From NCBI RefSeq assembly GCF_014836675.1, contig NZ_JACSQK010000002.1, forward strand, positions 496,001-560,000: a stretch of DNA of 64,000 bases, given 5' to 3'. Each line of letters opens with the position of its first letter. Position 1 is the first letter of the stretch. The notes under the pieces are model-generated. The model was not told where the DNA came from. It ran no database searches and saw only the letters and a list, made by a program, of their open reading frames with translations. Below are positions 36,151-44,419 of this stretch, piece after piece. The position numbers and the translations under genes are program-made. Origin of the DNA: Comamonas avium. Its GTDB lineage: Bacteria > Pseudomonadota > Gammaproteobacteria > Burkholderiales > Burkholderiaceae_C.

Positions 36151-37164
36151 TTACTGTTTTATGCATTCCAGAATGCTGAGATCAAATACATTGGTTTCTT
36201 GCATATCTCGTATTTTCAATCCAGAACGTTGAAGTAAATTTTCGAAATCGGAAAGCGTTCTCAATTTTCCGCAAGTCCAGATGGCTTGTTCATAAGCACG
36301 GGCCTGCATGAGCACATTGTCCTTGTGCTGAGGTTGTTTGACGCCTTCAATGATGAGTAGCCGGGAAGATGAATCCATTGCCTGAGCAATATTCATGAGG
36401 ACAGTGCAAACTGATTCATCGTCCCAGTCATGCAAAGTATGCTTAATCAAATAGGTGTTGAATCCTGTGGGAATGTGCTTGAGCATGTTGCCAACAATAA
36501 ATGTTACTTGCGGCACCCCAGCTTGCTCTGCGACTTCTAGTGCATGTTCTTGGAATATAGGTTCCATATGGGGCTGATCAAGCACTGCACCCACCGCTTG
36601 AGGGTTTTGTATAGCCAGTTGAAAGGCCAATGCACCTTTGCCCCCTGCAATATCCAAAAATCGTTCGCCTGCATGCAATTGAATGATTTTCGTCAATTCA
36701 GGAAGATGTGCTAAGTGAGAAATTCGATCCTGAAATTTTTCAAATGATTTGCCTAGCGCGCGATTGGTGCGGTAGTGCTCCCAGATAGTGGCTCCATTCG
36801 CCGCCTCATAGGCATTCATGTCCTGTGTTAACCATGCTGGAGTTTGCGCTGCCGCAGATTGCAATCCCTCAGCCCAAATAGTGAAATAGTCACGTTCCCA
36901 TGAATTGACCGCTCGTGTTAGATTCATCCCCTTCTTTCTTAGGAAGTAACAATTATCCTTTTGACCAAGGAAATCCATTGAAACTGCCAAATCTAATAAT
37001 ATTTGCAACTTTGCAGCATTGATGCTGCATGAGTTGGCAAGGTTCTGGGATGAGGATTTTCCGGCAATCAGCTTATCAAATATGTCTATTTTTATGAGTG
37101 TGTAAATACTTTGGGCGATATAGGTTGAATTTATTAGATCAAATGTGCTAAGTTTTTGAAGCAT
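36151..37164 (-). CDS. SAM-dependent O-methyltransferase (Methyltransf_2 type)
   Basis: The 337-residue protein has an N-terminal dimerisation helix bundle and a C-terminal methyltransferase domain. The SAM-binding motif is ERFLDIAGGKGALAFQLA, near residue 170. IKHTLHDWDDESVCTVLMNI is the catalytic block of plant-caffeate-type O-methyltransferases, with His near the active site. RLLIIEGVKQPQHKDN follows. It is the last gene of the minus-strand array and is AT-rich. It may methylate a hydroxyl on a flagellin sugar. That role is inferred from the cluster. Confidence 0.85.
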   Translation of the reverse strand: MLQKLSTFDLINSTYIAQSIYTLIKIDIFDKLIAGKSSSQNLANSCSINAAKLQILLDLAVSMDFLGQKDNCYFLRKKGMNLTRAVNSWERDYFTIWAEGLQSAAAQTPAWLTQDMNAYEAANGATIWEHYRTNRALGKSFEKFQDRISHLAHLPELTKIIQLHAGERFLDIAGGKGALAFQLAIQNPQAVGAVLDQPHMEPIFQEHALEVAEQAGVPQVTFIVGNMLKHIPTGFNTYLIKHTLHDWDDESVCTVLMNIAQAMDSSSRLLIIEGVKQPQHKDNVLMQARAYEQAIWTCGKLRTLSDFENLLQRSGLKIRDMQETNVFDLSILECIKQ

Positions 37165-37217
37165 GATACAAGTGCCTGGGTATTGATATTTGATAAGTTT
37201 CTTTGATTTAGAGTTTT

Positions 37218-38318
37218 CTATGAACTTTGTTTCATGAAAAACACATCTGAAAAATAATTCAAAAATCGATAAGATAATTCTGGATCAATGTCTAGTGAAT
37301 ACTGTGCATTAAATAGTACAAAATTTGCAGTAAATTCTTCCAAACTTACGCCAGTTGTTTCCACGAAATATGAGTGTACGATTTTGGATATTGTCTCGTT
37401 CGAAAAATAATCAATAGTATTCGTTCTTCTCTTGACAGGGTAGCCCATGCCAACTTTAGCAATTGCCCAGCCAGCCCAATCGATAATTCGGAAATCATCT
37501 TTTGGCAGAATTAAGATATTAAATCTGTGAAGGTCGCTGTGATAAATGAATGAGCGAGATTTCTGAGATATTGAAAATATATTCTCAATATAGTTATTGA
37601 CAGACGCGTTATTATTTTTATTTTTTTCTGAAAGTAATAGTGTTATTCTTTTTTTATCAATTGGGATTTCGTTGAATATTGAAGTGAATTTGGCGGAGGC
37701 CGTGTTCCAGAGATGGATGATTGACTTTTTATGCCATGTATCCTGGAATTCTTCTAAATCCGGGTGGCGTCCATTTTCTATATATTCATCAAAACAGAAG
37801 TAATAGTCGCCCTTCTGAAGCACACCGAGGGATTTTGCTGATTTAAGTTGAAGATTTTCAGTTTTTATAAGCGTTTGAAGAGTTTCAATTTCTTGAATAT
37901 TAACTCTGTCTGCGTATATTCTTTCTATAATTTTTATTTCTTGCCCATGTTGAGTTGCTGTATGTAGCAAGATATCTAAGGCTGCATTGCCACCATTTAA
38001 ATTAATGGTGTTTTTCCATAAAAAATCTGGATTTATCTCAGTTAATCGCTTCCGGAACTGTATGGGATTAAAGTGAATTCTTAAATATTCCTTTTCGTAT
38101 TTTAAAAGATTTTCTAAATTTCCTGTGACCCAGGATGGGAGATTTTTTTTCGAATCATCATCTAAGCATTGAATAAAATAATAAACTCGATCAATATGCT
38201 TCTTGTCAAAAAAACTATAAATACAGCGCATCATGTCTGATTTTGAAATACTTATTTTTTCTGCAGGTGGCTGACCCAAAGAAATCTGGTGATGCTGATG
38301 GTTTATTTCTGTATTCAT
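37218..38318 (-). CDS. Kinase-like protein (APH fold), unknown substrate
   Basis: The 366-residue protein has no match I recognise to a named enzyme. In the C-terminal third it carries FIYHSDLHRFNILILP, the HxDxxxxN catalytic loop of APH/choline-kinase-type enzymes, and DFRIIDWAGWA in place of the DFG segment. The N-terminal 170 residues (FFDKKHIDRVYYFIQCLDDD and others) show no motif I can name. Base composition is strongly AT-rich. It starts about 20 bases after a hairpin terminator that follows the preceding methyltransferase gene. It could phosphorylate a sugar or lipid, but no substrate is indicated. Confidence 0.65.
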   Translation of the reverse strand: MNTEINHQHHQISLGQPPAEKISISKSDMMRCIYSFFDKKHIDRVYYFIQCLDDDSKKNLPSWVTGNLENLLKYEKEYLRIHFNPIQFRKRLTEINPDFLWKNTINLNGGNAALDILLHTATQHGQEIKIIERIYADRVNIQEIETLQTLIKTENLQLKSAKSLGVLQKGDYYFCFDEYIENGRHPDLEEFQDTWHKKSIIHLWNTASAKFTSIFNEIPIDKKRITLLLSEKNKNNNASVNNYIENIFSISQKSRSFIYHSDLHRFNILILPKDDFRIIDWAGWAIAKVGMGYPVKRRTNTIDYFSNETISKIVHSYFVETTGVSLEEFTANFVLFNAQYSLDIDPELSYRFLNYFSDVFFMKQSS

Positions 38319-38330
38319 TTTAAAGTTATT

Positions 38331-38361
38331 TATAAAAATCGCGCCAATATGGCGCGATTAA
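38331..38361 (-). terminator. Hairpin with T-run between methyltransferase and kinase-like gene
   Basis: The perfect nine-base arms AATCGCGCC and GGCGCGATT flank AATAT. On the minus strand T-rich sequence follows at once. It is just upstream of the kinase-like gene and may attenuate transcription. Confidence 0.75.
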
Positions 38362-38378
38362 TTATGAGATTATGATTG

Positions 38379-39722
38379 TTATTCGTTTTTGTTGTATTGG
38401 AAAATAAAGAATGAACGTCTTCTTTTGTTGTCGTCCTTAAGAATGCCCTGGTGAATAATTGAAAATTTAGCTTCTAAGAAGGCTGGCATATTTCGGAAGA
38501 ATTTAAGAAGTTCGGCATCATTGGTTACATCGTGGCTTTCTATCAAAACAAAACCATTGGGGTTGAGTAAGTTTTGCAGTATTTCAACATAGCCCTTCAT
38601 GGGCAATCCGATCCATCCATGAACAGCGAACGAGAAAATAAAATCGTATTTTTTATCGTTGTTTTTGATGAAGCTGTGAAAGTCAGTGGTGAGGAAGTTG
38701 CAGTTCTTTATTTCTTTGTTCAGAGCAAGGGTGTTAGCAATTTCGATCAAATCAGGATTAATGTCGAACCCAGTATATTGAGCGGATATTTTAGAAACCT
38801 CAATGCCAAAGCAGCCGATATTGCAGCCTATATCAAGAATGTCGTGATGAGGTTGAATCCATTTTTCTAACGAATATTCTTTGATTCTTTCTAGTGTGGG
38901 GCGCTGCCCAGGCAAACCCCATGCTTCGTGGCCCTGGTAGAAAGCATACTTGGATCCAAACTGCTGATTATTCTGCGAGAAGATAGAATGGATTTTTAAT
39001 TTGCACTCCAGCCATGCATCTTGTGTTTCAGGCTTTTGGGAAAAATAGCAAATAATAGATTCACCACCTTGGATATCCAACGAAAGGTCTTCTTCGGTGA
39101 AGAAATCTATTTCTTGATCGTCGCTGGGATATTCTGGCAATCTGAAAATTACAGGAATAGTCTTTTCTTTATGATAGATGAATCCTGCGTAATACCAATA
39201 TCCAATAATTATATTTGGGAAATTCTTGTAATCGCCTGGATAATCCATTGCAGCGCCGGGTTCGTATGAACATGGTGCAATAGATTCTTTAATTTTCTTG
39301 ATGGATGTCTTAGAGAAAATTTTATATTTATAAAAATTAACAGACTTCCAGGAGAGAATTTTTTTAATTAAATCCTCACGATGGGGATTGCTATTCCAAA
39401 CTTCTTCTTCATGAGGATTTTTATTATTTTTGTTTTCAGTTAATGAAAAAATTCCTTGCGTGACTCGGTAATCATTATCTGGCGTTAAATTTTTCTTAAA
39501 TAATTCAATTCTTTTTTGGCGAATTTTTTGTAAAGATGGGTCGTGAAAAAAATTCAAACTGACGGACCAGTGATAGGCCTCATCAATTTTTCCAAGAAAT
39601 AGAGATAAATATGCAGCTTTTTTACGAAGCAGAAGACTGCTAGGGGTTGTTTCCAATTTTTTTATGGTTTCAAAATATTGGTCTTCGTAAGTAGTATGTG
39701 AGGCTTCTGCAGGTGTAGACAT
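38379..39722 (-). CDS. SAM-dependent methyltransferase in the glycosylation array
   Basis: The 447-residue protein has an N-terminal region of about 270 residues without recognisable motifs and a C-terminal class I methyltransferase domain. The SAM loop is DILDIGCNIGCFGIEVSKI, near residue 295. QYTGFDINPDLIEIANTLAL and FDFIFSFAVHGWIG-like blocks follow (the latter starts KYDFIFSFAVHGW). The N-terminal part has TPR-like helices (LRKKAAYLSLFLGKIDEAYH). The gene is AT-rich. The substrate is unknown. A sugar O- or N-methylation is possible from context. Confidence 0.8.
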   Translation of the reverse strand: MSTPAEASHTTYEDQYFETIKKLETTPSSLLLRKKAAYLSLFLGKIDEAYHWSVSLNFFHDPSLQKIRQKRIELFKKNLTPDNDYRVTQGIFSLTENKNNKNPHEEEVWNSNPHREDLIKKILSWKSVNFYKYKIFSKTSIKKIKESIAPCSYEPGAAMDYPGDYKNFPNIIIGYWYYAGFIYHKEKTIPVIFRLPEYPSDDQEIDFFTEEDLSLDIQGGESIICYFSQKPETQDAWLECKLKIHSIFSQNNQQFGSKYAFYQGHEAWGLPGQRPTLERIKEYSLEKWIQPHHDILDIGCNIGCFGIEVSKISAQYTGFDINPDLIEIANTLALNKEIKNCNFLTTDFHSFIKNNDKKYDFIFSFAVHGWIGLPMKGYVEILQNLLNPNGFVLIESHDVTNDAELLKFFRNMPAFLEAKFSIIHQGILKDDNKRRRSFFIFQYNKNE

Positions 39723-39778
39723 TTATATTCCTGGGTTGCTATTGATGCTGAAAATTTGATATTTATTTAACAGGCACT

Positions 39779-40453
39779 TTAAAAAGTACGGAAAGAGTAG
39801 CCAATCCCAGCTATCAAGGCTGGAGTCTGAAAACCAGGTTCCAAGAAAGCGCCATCCTGAAGTGGCTTATTCCATATGGTTCCTGGTTGATCAATGATGC
39901 AGTGATTGCCTATTTCCAAATCTTTACCAATATGTACATTGCTTCCAATCACACAATGACGTCCAATCTTTGTTTGAGAGCTAACGCTACTACCAGCACC
40001 GATGAAGCAATGCATACCTATCTGCACACTATTTTCCAGGCGTACTTGAGAGGAAATTAATACATTGGCTCCCAACGTGCACTTGCTGCTGATGATGGAG
40101 TGAGAGCCAATATGCACGTTTTCACCAATCTTTGCGCTGGGTGAAACATAAGCATTGGAGTGAATAAGACTGATTAACTTGTGGCCAGCAAGCTTGGCAG
40201 GCATGTACAGCTGCTCCAAGCGTATGTAGTTCAGTGCATGTTCATCAAGTGCGACGAAAACAAGGGACTTCTGTGGAATTTTAGAAAAAATAGAAGCGGA
40301 TGAATTTTCGGTTAATGAAGCAATGCTTTCTATGCTGTGAGAAATAAGCTCGCTAGAAATAGAATAAGCGGCTTTGTCTGCGACGATTTCATCAAAAAGA
40401 GTGCCGTAACCTATGATGTGAACAGATTCTTTTATTTTTTCTGTAATTACCAT
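39779..40453 (-). CDS. Hexapeptide-repeat acyltransferase
   Basis: The 224-residue protein has a long left-handed beta-helix. IGENVHIGSHSIISSKCTLG, VQIGMHCFIGAGSSVSSQTK and IGRHCVIGSNVHIGKDLEIG are its repeats, over residues about 100-195. The N-terminal 90 residues resemble a degenerate NeuD/PglD nucleotide-sugar binding domain, beginning SVHIIGYGTLFDEIVADKAA. The ATG overlaps the Rieske oxygenase stop by seven bases (ATGGTAA). It may transfer an acyl group to an amino sugar. The donor may be the cluster's acyl carrier protein or acyl-CoA. Confidence 0.8.
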   Translation of the reverse strand: MVITEKIKESVHIIGYGTLFDEIVADKAAYSISSELISHSIESIASLTENSSASIFSKIPQKSLVFVALDEHALNYIRLEQLYMPAKLAGHKLISLIHSNAYVSPSAKIGENVHIGSHSIISSKCTLGANVLISSQVRLENSVQIGMHCFIGAGSSVSSQTKIGRHCVIGSNVHIGKDLEIGNHCIIDQPGTIWNKPLQDGAFLEPGFQTPALIAGIGYSFRTF

Positions 40454-41577
40454 GGACGCTCTCCCTTCAAGAGTTTTTCATAAACCTGTGCGAAAGATAT
40501 AAGATATCTTTCATATTGCCCATGATGAACTTTGGGGCTTCCCGCATGAAGGCCTTTTTGCAAGCGTTCAAGATACATTCGATCTTCATGAAGCACATTG
40601 ACATCATTGCGTATGCATCCACTCAAAATTGCAGGTAATGCACGAATACGTTGTTTTTCTTTTGCAACCGCCATTGTGAATCGAACAGCTGTACGGCTTG
40701 GGGTCAAGGGTTCATATTGTTCAATCTTGAAAACCATGCCCTCTGCGCAATTGAAATTCACATTGGGGAAAAGAAAGAAATTCTCGAAAAACCCGCCTTC
40801 GCCATAGCGATCAACCATAGAGTGCCATGGTTGAGGGGGGATTTTCAATGCTGCCCTGGTGTGGTAGCTTTGAGCATTTAGCGTGCTGGGTACATCGGGA
40901 AAAAATGGAATAGATGGCTGCTCGATTTTCTTTTTTGTTAAATTCGAGGAATTGTCTTTTGTTAATAAAGGAAGAAATGACTGGGGATGAACGTACGGAA
41001 CATGGTTGTAATCTAAGACATTCTCATATTGAAGCTTCCAGTTGTAGTCAACTTCAACTGTTATGTGAGCTGTTTGTGCAGAGAAATGCGTGGATATATC
41101 CCGTAATTTGTCGAGAATTTCTGGGGTGAATTGCTTTTCGATCGGTAATGGATTTTCACTGAGATTGATGAAAATCATGTTCCCCACGATCTCTACTGCA
41201 TAACGTTTCATGCATAATTTTTCTCTTTCTTCTGAGGAAAAATTGTAAAGATTAGATTCGTGGGGTATGCTTTTAACCGACCCATCATTATTGAATGTCC
41301 AGCCGTGATAAGGGCACCGCATGGGAGATTGCCCAAATCCTTCAGCCTGCAAGGGCACAAGGCGATGCGGGCATTGATTTTTAAAAGCTCTAATTTCTCC
41401 ATTGCAATTTTGAATCAGTACAGGCTGCCCAGCCAAAGAGAGAGAGGCATACGCATTGGGAGCGGCCAAAGTACTACTCAGACAAGCAAAAAGCCAAAGC
41501 TGACGAAATATTTTGCTTCGCTCTTGTTCAAGAATCCCGGGGTCGGTGTAATGAAAATGGCTGAGTATGGATTGCAT
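40447..41577 (-). CDS. Rieske-type non-haem iron oxygenase
   Basis: From the ATG at 41577 the protein is 376 residues. The Rieske 2Fe-2S motif is Cys69-Pro-His71 (NQCPHRLVPLQ) with Cys88 and His91 (RCPYHGWTFNNDG). The mononuclear iron site is ENVLDYNHVPYVHPQSFLP, with Asp189, His192 and His197. This is the layout of an aromatic-ring-hydroxylating-type alpha subunit, but no reductase or ferredoxin gene is beside it. It could hydroxylate a sugar or acyl group. An ATG at 41649 gives an 24-residue longer protein overlapping the upstream gene, and I prefer the later ATG though its ribosome-binding site is weak. It is in an island context not typical for this family. Confidence 0.85.
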   Translation of the reverse strand: MQSILSHFHYTDPGILEQERSKIFRQLWLFACLSSTLAAPNAYASLSLAGQPVLIQNCNGEIRAFKNQCPHRLVPLQAEGFGQSPMRCPYHGWTFNNDGSVKSIPHESNLYNFSSEEREKLCMKRYAVEIVGNMIFINLSENPLPIEKQFTPEILDKLRDISTHFSAQTAHITVEVDYNWKLQYENVLDYNHVPYVHPQSFLPLLTKDNSSNLTKKKIEQPSIPFFPDVPSTLNAQSYHTRAALKIPPQPWHSMVDRYGEGGFFENFFLFPNVNFNCAEGMVFKIEQYEPLTPSRTAVRFTMAVAKEKQRIRALPAILSGCIRNDVNVLHEDRMYLERLQKGLHAGSPKVHHGQYERYLISFAQVYEKLLKGERPW

Positions 41578-41590
41578 GGAACTGACTGAA

Positions 41591-42226
41591 TTACGATGAG
41601 AATATGGTTCGCGCAGGATTTCCGAAAACAGTTGTTTTTGATGGGACATCCTTAATAACCACAGTACCAGCTCCAACGATAGCTTCCTCTCCTATCTGGA
41701 CACCGGGAAGAATAGTCGCATGAGGATGTATGGTCGCAAATCGTCCTATTTTGGCTCCGCCACCAATAAATGACATGGCTCCAATCTGTGCATATTCTCC
41801 GACTTGCACATCGTGGCCTAGGATGGTTTGGCTGGAAATATTGGAGAAATTTTCCAATATCACATCCGGCCCTATTTGCGCGTATTCCGCAACAAAAACC
41901 CCATGACCAATTTTTACGCGTGGGGAGATATGACTTCTGGTAAGAATTGGAAAGAATTTACCATTCTTCAAGAAAAGTGGTTGTGAATATTCTTTTCGAT
42001 CTTTTGGATTCCCTTGAGCGCAAACAAATGCATCCCCTAACTCCGGTTCATAAGTTAATGGGTTTCCTAGGATTGAAATATTGCAGTCATATGCTTGGAG
42101 AATGTCTTTGCGGCTATCAAGAAACCCCTTGATAGTCCACGAGATATTGAAGGAGGGGTCATTTTGCATCTGAGCAAGAACTTCTCTCCCCCAACCACCA
42201 GCACCAATAATGAGAATGTTGTCCAT
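41591..42226 (-). CDS. PglD/NeuD-like sugar acyltransferase
   Basis: The 211-residue protein has an N-terminal Rossmann-like nucleotide-sugar domain (DNILIIGAGGWGREVLAQMQ) and a C-terminal left-handed beta-helix. TILGHDVQVGEYAQIGAMSF carries the His-Asp pair at the place of the catalytic His-Glu/Asp of PglD. IGEEAIVGAGTVVIKDVPSK closes the helix. PglD enzymes acylate a 4-amino sugar nucleotide, which suits the VioA-like aminotransferase in the cluster. The gene is AT-rich and lies between the SDR and Rieske genes. Confidence 0.88.
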   Translation of the reverse strand: MDNILIIGAGGWGREVLAQMQNDPSFNISWTIKGFLDSRKDILQAYDCNISILGNPLTYEPELGDAFVCAQGNPKDRKEYSQPLFLKNGKFFPILTRSHISPRVKIGHGVFVAEYAQIGPDVILENFSNISSQTILGHDVQVGEYAQIGAMSFIGGGAKIGRFATIHPHATILPGVQIGEEAIVGAGTVVIKDVPSKTTVFGNPARTIFSS

Positions 42227-42254
42227 GAATTTTTATATGTGCTGTGTGGATGAA

Positions 42255-43022
42255 TTAACTAATGGTCAGACCTCCATCCATGACCAGTGTTGTTCCGGTG
42301 ATCCAGCGGCTGGCGTTAGACAGCAGAAAAACCACTGCATTTGCCACGTCCTCAGGTTTACCAAAGCCCAGCGGGTAGTTGGCACGCTCTTGCTCCAAAG
42401 AGCCGATCATGGTGGCGGTGGCTTCCAGTAGCGGGGTTTCGACCAGTGCGGGGGAGAGACAATTGGCACGGATGCGGCGTTTGATAACCTCCATGGCCAA
42501 GCAGCGCACCATGGCCAGTAGCGCTGCCTTGGTACCCGAATAGGCGGCAACACCAGGGACGCCAATGTGTGCGGCAATGCTGGCAATAAACACCATAGAA
42601 CCATCTGCAGCTACTAAATTGCGCCTTAGCAGAGCCTGGGTCAGTAACATGGGGGCATCTACATTAATAGATTGAACCTCACGCAGGTGCTGCTCAGTCA
42701 TCATGCGTACAGGGCTTAGGCGTGAAATGCCTGCACTGTGAACCACGCCATTAATAGTGCCTCCCGCCCCAACAAGCGCGACCAATTCATCGCGTTCAGA
42801 GGCTTTTGTCAGATCTGCCTCAATGGCTTGGTGTGCATGTGGCGAGATTGCTTTTAATTCTGACAGTGTCTGCGCCAGGCGCTGGGCATCGCGGCCAGTG
42901 CAGATGATTTCTGCCCCCATGCGAGCACAAGTCAATGCAATGGTTTTACCCAGACCTGAAGATGAGCCCGTTACCAATATGCGGTGACTCGCCAGAGAAA
43001 ATGGATTGAAAGTGGGCGTCAT
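42255..43022 (-). CDS. Short-chain dehydrogenase/reductase (FabG-like)
   Basis: From the ATG at 43022 the protein is 255 residues. The NAD(P) site is ILVTGSSSGLGKTIALTC. The catalytic Ser is in FIASIAAHIGVPG and the Tyr and Lys are in AAYSGTKAALLAMV. GKPEDVANAVVFLLSNASRW and ITGTTLVMDGG complete the family pattern. It starts four bases after the KAS III stop. A FabG-like role, reducing a 3-oxoacyl-ACP made by the adjacent KAS III, fits the context, but it could instead act on a sugar. Confidence 0.88.
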   Translation of the reverse strand: MTPTFNPFSLASHRILVTGSSSGLGKTIALTCARMGAEIICTGRDAQRLAQTLSELKAISPHAHQAIEADLTKASERDELVALVGAGGTINGVVHSAGISRLSPVRMMTEQHLREVQSINVDAPMLLTQALLRRNLVAADGSMVFIASIAAHIGVPGVAAYSGTKAALLAMVRCLAMEVIKRRIRANCLSPALVETPLLEATATMIGSLEQERANYPLGFGKPEDVANAVVFLLSNASRWITGTTLVMDGGLTIS

Positions 43023-43026
43023 TGCG

Positions 43027-44064
43027 TCATGCTTCCAGCATGGGAGGTAAGACGGCATTTTCTAAATCAAGAATGCAGGAACCCCACGAAAGACCAATAC
43101 CAAATCCAGAAAGCAGCAGCTTGTGCCCGCGCGTGGAGAGGGTTTCATGCAGCCGCGCTGTCATGGTGACCGCTAGCGATGCGCCGCTGGTATTGCCTAG
43201 ATCTGGCAAAGTGGATGGCACTTTCTCAGCACTAAGCCCCAGCTTTTTGCGGATGGTCTCGTTGATCATCCGGTTGGCTTGGTGAAAAAGAAAATAGTCG
43301 ATTTCTGCCTTATCTACTTGCGCGTATTGCAGTAATCGCTCCACAGCAGGTGGCACTTGCTGGGTAGAAAAACTCAATACAGCCGGGCCATCCAAAATTA
43401 GGTCAGCAGGCCAGTGCATTACACCGTGTTCGTCCCTTTTTGGAATCAGGTGCTGTACACCAAAGGGTTCGCGGTGGCCGCCGGCTGGCAGCATGATCGC
43501 TCCTTTGCCGCGGCCATCACTATTGAGGTCGAAATACATCGGTGGTGCGTCAGGATCAAACTCTAATGCTGTGGCGGTGCCAGCGTCTGAAAAGAGTGGG
43601 TCCTTAACGTTGGCGCATTTGTCACCAACTAGCAACAGGGCTTTTTTCACACCGCCAGCAGAAATCATGCTGCCCAGCAGATGCAGGCCGAATGGGTAGC
43701 CGGAGCAGCCAAGATTTACGTCAAAAGCAATGGTTGATTGAGACAGCCCCAGCCTGTCTTGCAAAATGATGGCAGTGGAGGGGATCAGGTAATCGGGGGA
43801 CTGGGTTACGACGATCAGCGCGTCGATTTCCTCGCGATGCCAGTGCAGCTCTTCCAGTAACTTTTCTGCAGCTACCAAGGCCAAGTCTGAAAAGGTCTGC
43901 CATTCAGGGCAGATACGCCGCGTCTTAATGCCGATATTTCGTACCAAGCGCTCTCGCTCTGAGCGTTGCGAAGGTGGACAGTCGCGAATGTTGTCCAGTA
44001 CGCGGTGTGGAACGCAGCTCGCCATGCCTGCGAAGCGTACGTTGTGCAAAGTGGAAAGCGCCAT
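43027..44064 (-). CDS. 3-oxoacyl-ACP synthase III family protein (KAS III)
   Basis: From the ATG at 44064 the protein is 345 residues, with an AAGGA site seven bases upstream. The catalytic triad is present: Cys120 in NLGCSGYPFGL, His261 in FLFHQANRMI and Asn291 in LGNTSGAS. These match FabH-type enzymes, but the substrate pocket cannot be read. It lies between the acyl carrier protein and the SDR gene. It is probably not the housekeeping FabH, because its neighbours are not fatty-acid genes. A condensing step to make an acyl group for a sugar is inferred. Confidence 0.9.
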   Translation of the reverse strand: MALSTLHNVRFAGMASCVPHRVLDNIRDCPPSQRSERERLVRNIGIKTRRICPEWQTFSDLALVAAEKLLEELHWHREEIDALIVVTQSPDYLIPSTAIILQDRLGLSQSTIAFDVNLGCSGYPFGLHLLGSMISAGGVKKALLLVGDKCANVKDPLFSDAGTATALEFDPDAPPMYFDLNSDGRGKGAIMLPAGGHREPFGVQHLIPKRDEHGVMHWPADLILDGPAVLSFSTQQVPPAVERLLQYAQVDKAEIDYFLFHQANRMINETIRKKLGLSAEKVPSTLPDLGNTSGASLAVTMTARLHETLSTRGHKLLLSGFGIGLSWGSCILDLENAVLPPMLEA

Positions 44065-44089
44065 GGGCAGTCCTTTAGTGTGTGGATTC

Positions 44090-44320
44090 TTAGCCCAGCA
44101 GCTTGTGCAGGTCAGCCACCGTCGTGCAAGTTTTAAGGTCGTCGCCTGTAATGGCTTTGCCAAATTCCACGTCAAACATCACGATCACTCCCAAAGCCGC
44201 CAGTGAATCCCACTCGGGCAGACTTTGGAGTTTGGTCTCTGGCGTTACTTCAACAACTTCTTGAAAATCCACGGCGGTCAGAAAGTTGTCAATGAATTGG
44301 TCGATAGAGGGGGTTGTCAT
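44090..44320 (-). CDS. Acyl carrier protein of the glycosylation array
   Basis: The 76-residue protein has the phosphopantetheine attachment site EWDSLAALGVIVMFD, with Ser39 as the modified residue. Its length and helical pattern match ACPs. It is the first gene of the array after the terminator of flagellin 1. It likely carries the acyl chain built by the adjacent KAS III and SDR. It is not a standard fatty-acid ACP in context. Confidence 0.88.
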   Translation of the reverse strand: MTTPSIDQFIDNFLTAVDFQEVVEVTPETKLQSLPEWDSLAALGVIVMFDVEFGKAITGDDLKTCTTVADLHKLLG

Positions 44321-44345
44321 AGGTAATCGGGGTGTAAAAGTTAAT

Positions 44346-44390
44346 AAAAAAACCGCTTCGGCGCCAATGATAGACGCTGAAGCGGTTATG
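44346..44390 (-). terminator. Terminator of flagellin 1
   Basis: The stem pairs AACCGCTTC (44351-44359) with GAAGCGGTT (44379-44387) and continues for a few weaker pairs. On the minus strand a run of T follows. It ends the flagellin 1 transcript just before the acyl carrier protein gene. Confidence 0.88.
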
Positions 44391-44419
44391 CCCTGGCTCA
44401 GAAATGGAGCCTGCTAGGC

